From positions 1,106,001-1,170,000 of the forward strand of contig NC_087378.1 of NCBI RefSeq assembly GCF_963675165.1: 64,000 nt of DNA, in the 5' to 3' direction. The notes below the pieces were generated by a model. It saw nothing but the letters and a program-made list of their open reading frames with translations, had not been told where the DNA came from and did not search any database. Numbering within the stretch: the first letter of the stretch is position 1; each line of letters begins with the position of its first letter. Positions 62,501-64,000 of this stretch are shown piece after piece. The DNA comes from Halichondria panicea (lineage: Eukaryota > Porifera > Demospongiae > Suberitida > Halichondriidae). Position numbers and translations under genes: made by a program.

Positions 62501-64000
62501 TGTGTTTATGTGTGTGTGTGTGTGGGGGGGGGGGGGGGCAGACAGTTACATGCAACATATTTCATTGACTCAGGGAACCGTGTTACAAATTTGAGATTTG
62601 AGTATGCCATCTGAAAGAACTCCTTCTAAACTTTCAGAAAATAGTAACAGAGCCGATTCTTAATATTCTCAAAATACAGCCTGCGTATAGATTTTGCTGT
62701 CTATGTATGAAAATGGTCCGATACTCAAGAAAATTGGGTAAGCCAATTAAATGAAAGCACCGAAGGTGCTGATGCCTCGGTGGAGATGCCAAAGCTACAT
62801 AACATAGAGCTACTAATAGCTTTTATACACATGATTAATTTTGCTGCATGCAAAAACTCTGAGTGGGTAATGATCGACCATGATTGTTGTTAAAAACGAT
62901 CGATGCCAAAAGTTCAAGTCTAAAATTAATGGCTGCATAATAGCAGAGCCTTGCAACTCTCTTCTCACTCTTGCAGCTACCAATAGCTAGCGTTCAGTGC
63001 AGAGCTAACTACTAAGTAGAGTAGCAACACTCGATAAACAAGTTTGGCTACGTGCTCTTCTGAAAAGGCTGCAATGGCATTCCAAGTAAGCAAAACTAGG
63101 CATAACTCGAGAACGAAGCATTATTTTGTAAATCCACGAATTAAAATCCAAGTAAACATGACTAGAAGCCTATAGAAACTCTTACTTGCACTTGATTCAT
63201 CCTTGAGTAACTGTAGCAGTCTACACAGACACACAGACACACAGACACACACACACAAACACACTACCGTATACCTCGCTTGCGCATGCGCACCGAGGCA
63301 TAATTATACAATAAACTTACTGTGTGGTTCTCCAATATGAACTTGACTGACTCCAGCTTCACCAGCTTCCTCACGCTGCCGTAACTGAAATGAAAATAGC
63401 AGTTGAAACAACCACCAGGGAAAGGGTAAACACTCACCCGATGGAAAGGTCAGTGAGTAGCTGCAGAGTCTTGGTGACAATCGTTTTACTGCTAGTCCAG
63501 AATTTGAGGTTGGTCACACTGCACGTACACAGAGCAAGACTTAGCACAGAAACACACTTGTATATACAAACACAATGTGCTAAATCAGATTCTGAAAGTG
63601 CATGCTCACATTTTATTGACGAAGACGTTGAGTACCATAGACTCATCGTTTAGCCCCAATCTCTCAGATAGTGCTTGGTACACCTGGGGGAGGTGGGCAG
63701 GGCCAATATGACGTTACACAGACCAGGAAAAAAAGCACTATTTTGTTACTACAAGGACTACAATAATTATACATGCATACCCCTGAAGTCTTTGAGATGA
63801 CATCTCCGACGTACACTACTCGAAATTGCTCAAAGAAGTGGAGAAATGACTGATCCAGATTCTCACTTCCATGCTATAGATAGATGTAAAGATCACACAC
63901 ATAATTATTGTAGACACAAAAGAGTCGGTACTTTTACACGTACGAACCTGTGGAAGCTGTGAGTCCGTAAGGTTCATCAGTTGAAGCACCCTGCATAGAA
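59593..64000 (-). CDS. XPO7: exportin-7, 3' half (partial, continues beyond the window)
   Basis: Exons from the window end to TGA 59593-59595 encode the C-terminal half of the importin-beta-type HEAT-repeat exportin. Blocks [168 protein letters not shown] and [13 protein letters not shown] match human XPO7. XPO7 exports (and imports) a range of cargoes with RanGTP. The stop follows HFEMMV. The intron between IYPLK and LKGIS has U12-type signals with unusual ends. Confidence 0.93.
61139..61432 (-). other. candidate U12-type intron of XPO7 with AT..AA ends
   Basis: On the minus strand the exon ends CCCCTAAA and the intron begins ATATCCTCTTTC, close to the U12 AT-type donor ATATCCTTT. The 3' end reads TTCCTTGACTCTGTTTCAA before GCTAAAAGG. 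TTCCTTGAC is the exact branch consensus, 11 bases from the junction. Only this junction keeps the frame and the family string PLKLKGIS. No GT donor of normal quality is available nearby. Confidence 0.7.
61267..61352. mobile_element. degenerate foldback, family F
   Basis: Ends AGCCTCATTCCCAGCC and GGCCTGGGACCGAGGCT are imperfect inverses and share the CCCAGGCC end with 32667-32766 and 20379-20431. It lies inside the U12-type XPO7 intron. Confidence 0.55.
62507..62539. repeat. TG run followed by a G run in an XPO7 intron
   Basis: GTGTTTATGTGTGTGTGTGT then a run of about 15 G. Simple sequence, prone to assembly error. Confidence 0.85.
62770..63301. mobile_element. possible transposon remnant in an XPO7 intron
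   Basis: Short inverted ends TGCCTCGGTG (left) and CACCGAGGCA (right) bound about 530 bp without exons. The ends are only 10 bases, so this is tentative. Confidence 0.3.

Overview
The window is nuclear DNA of an animal with a compact, intron-rich genome. A sponge (a demosponge such as Amphimedon) fits best. Metazoan signalling genes are present (a DOK adaptor with PH and PTB domains, two adhesion GPCRs with a GPS motif, a PHACTR with RPEL repeats, wolframin). Introns are often only about 50 bp, neighbouring genes lie a few hundred bases apart on alternating strands, and short foldback transposons (MITEs) are common. The species name is an inference. All multi-exon models below come from reading frames, GT..AG sites and remembered family sequences; spans include introns.

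Layout. 1-5000: a possible terminal exon of an upstream gene, GOLGA7 (+), wolframin WFS1 (-). 5137-15000: PP2A B55 regulatory subunit (+), an intronless pseudokinase with a coiled coil (-), TEX261/Svp26 (-). 15100-26300: a secreted protein of bacterial look with a one-base frame break (+), DDX41 helicase (-), DOK-like adaptor (+), CCDC172-like coiled-coil protein (-), RING ubiquitin ligase (+). 27070-37067: tandem pair of adhesion GPCRs (+), the first with a 17-unit Pro/Thr minisatellite in its stalk. 37276-49762: FBXO25/32-like F-box protein (-), PHACTR (-), MOF/KAT8 acetyltransferase (+), a subtilisin-like protease with an unrecognised N-terminal half (-). 49880-59334: a broken formin-like fragment followed by a large foldback, intronless F-box/LRR protein (+), glutaminyl-tRNA synthetase with a mitochondrial-type leader (+), CHST15-like sulfotransferase (-). 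59593-64000: the 3' half of exportin-7 (-), running off the window.

The genes do not form a pathway; this is ordinary animal gene order with several head-to-head pairs that may share promoters (WFS1/PP2A-B55, DDX41/DOK, CCDC172-like/RING, PHACTR/KAT8). The most distinctive observation is splicing. Four introns in three housekeeping genes (GOLGA7, PP2A-B55 twice, exportin-7) carry minor-spliceosome (U12) signals, namely an RTATCC donor and a CCTTRAC branch site 11-13 bases before the acceptor. The exportin-7 intron appears to have AT..AA ends. Other points of interest are the glutaminyl-tRNA synthetase leader, the GPCR pair with near-identical 7TM halves but diverged stalks, the frame-broken secreted protein, and several foldback families, including a 54-bp hairpin flanked by a 10-bp target duplication.
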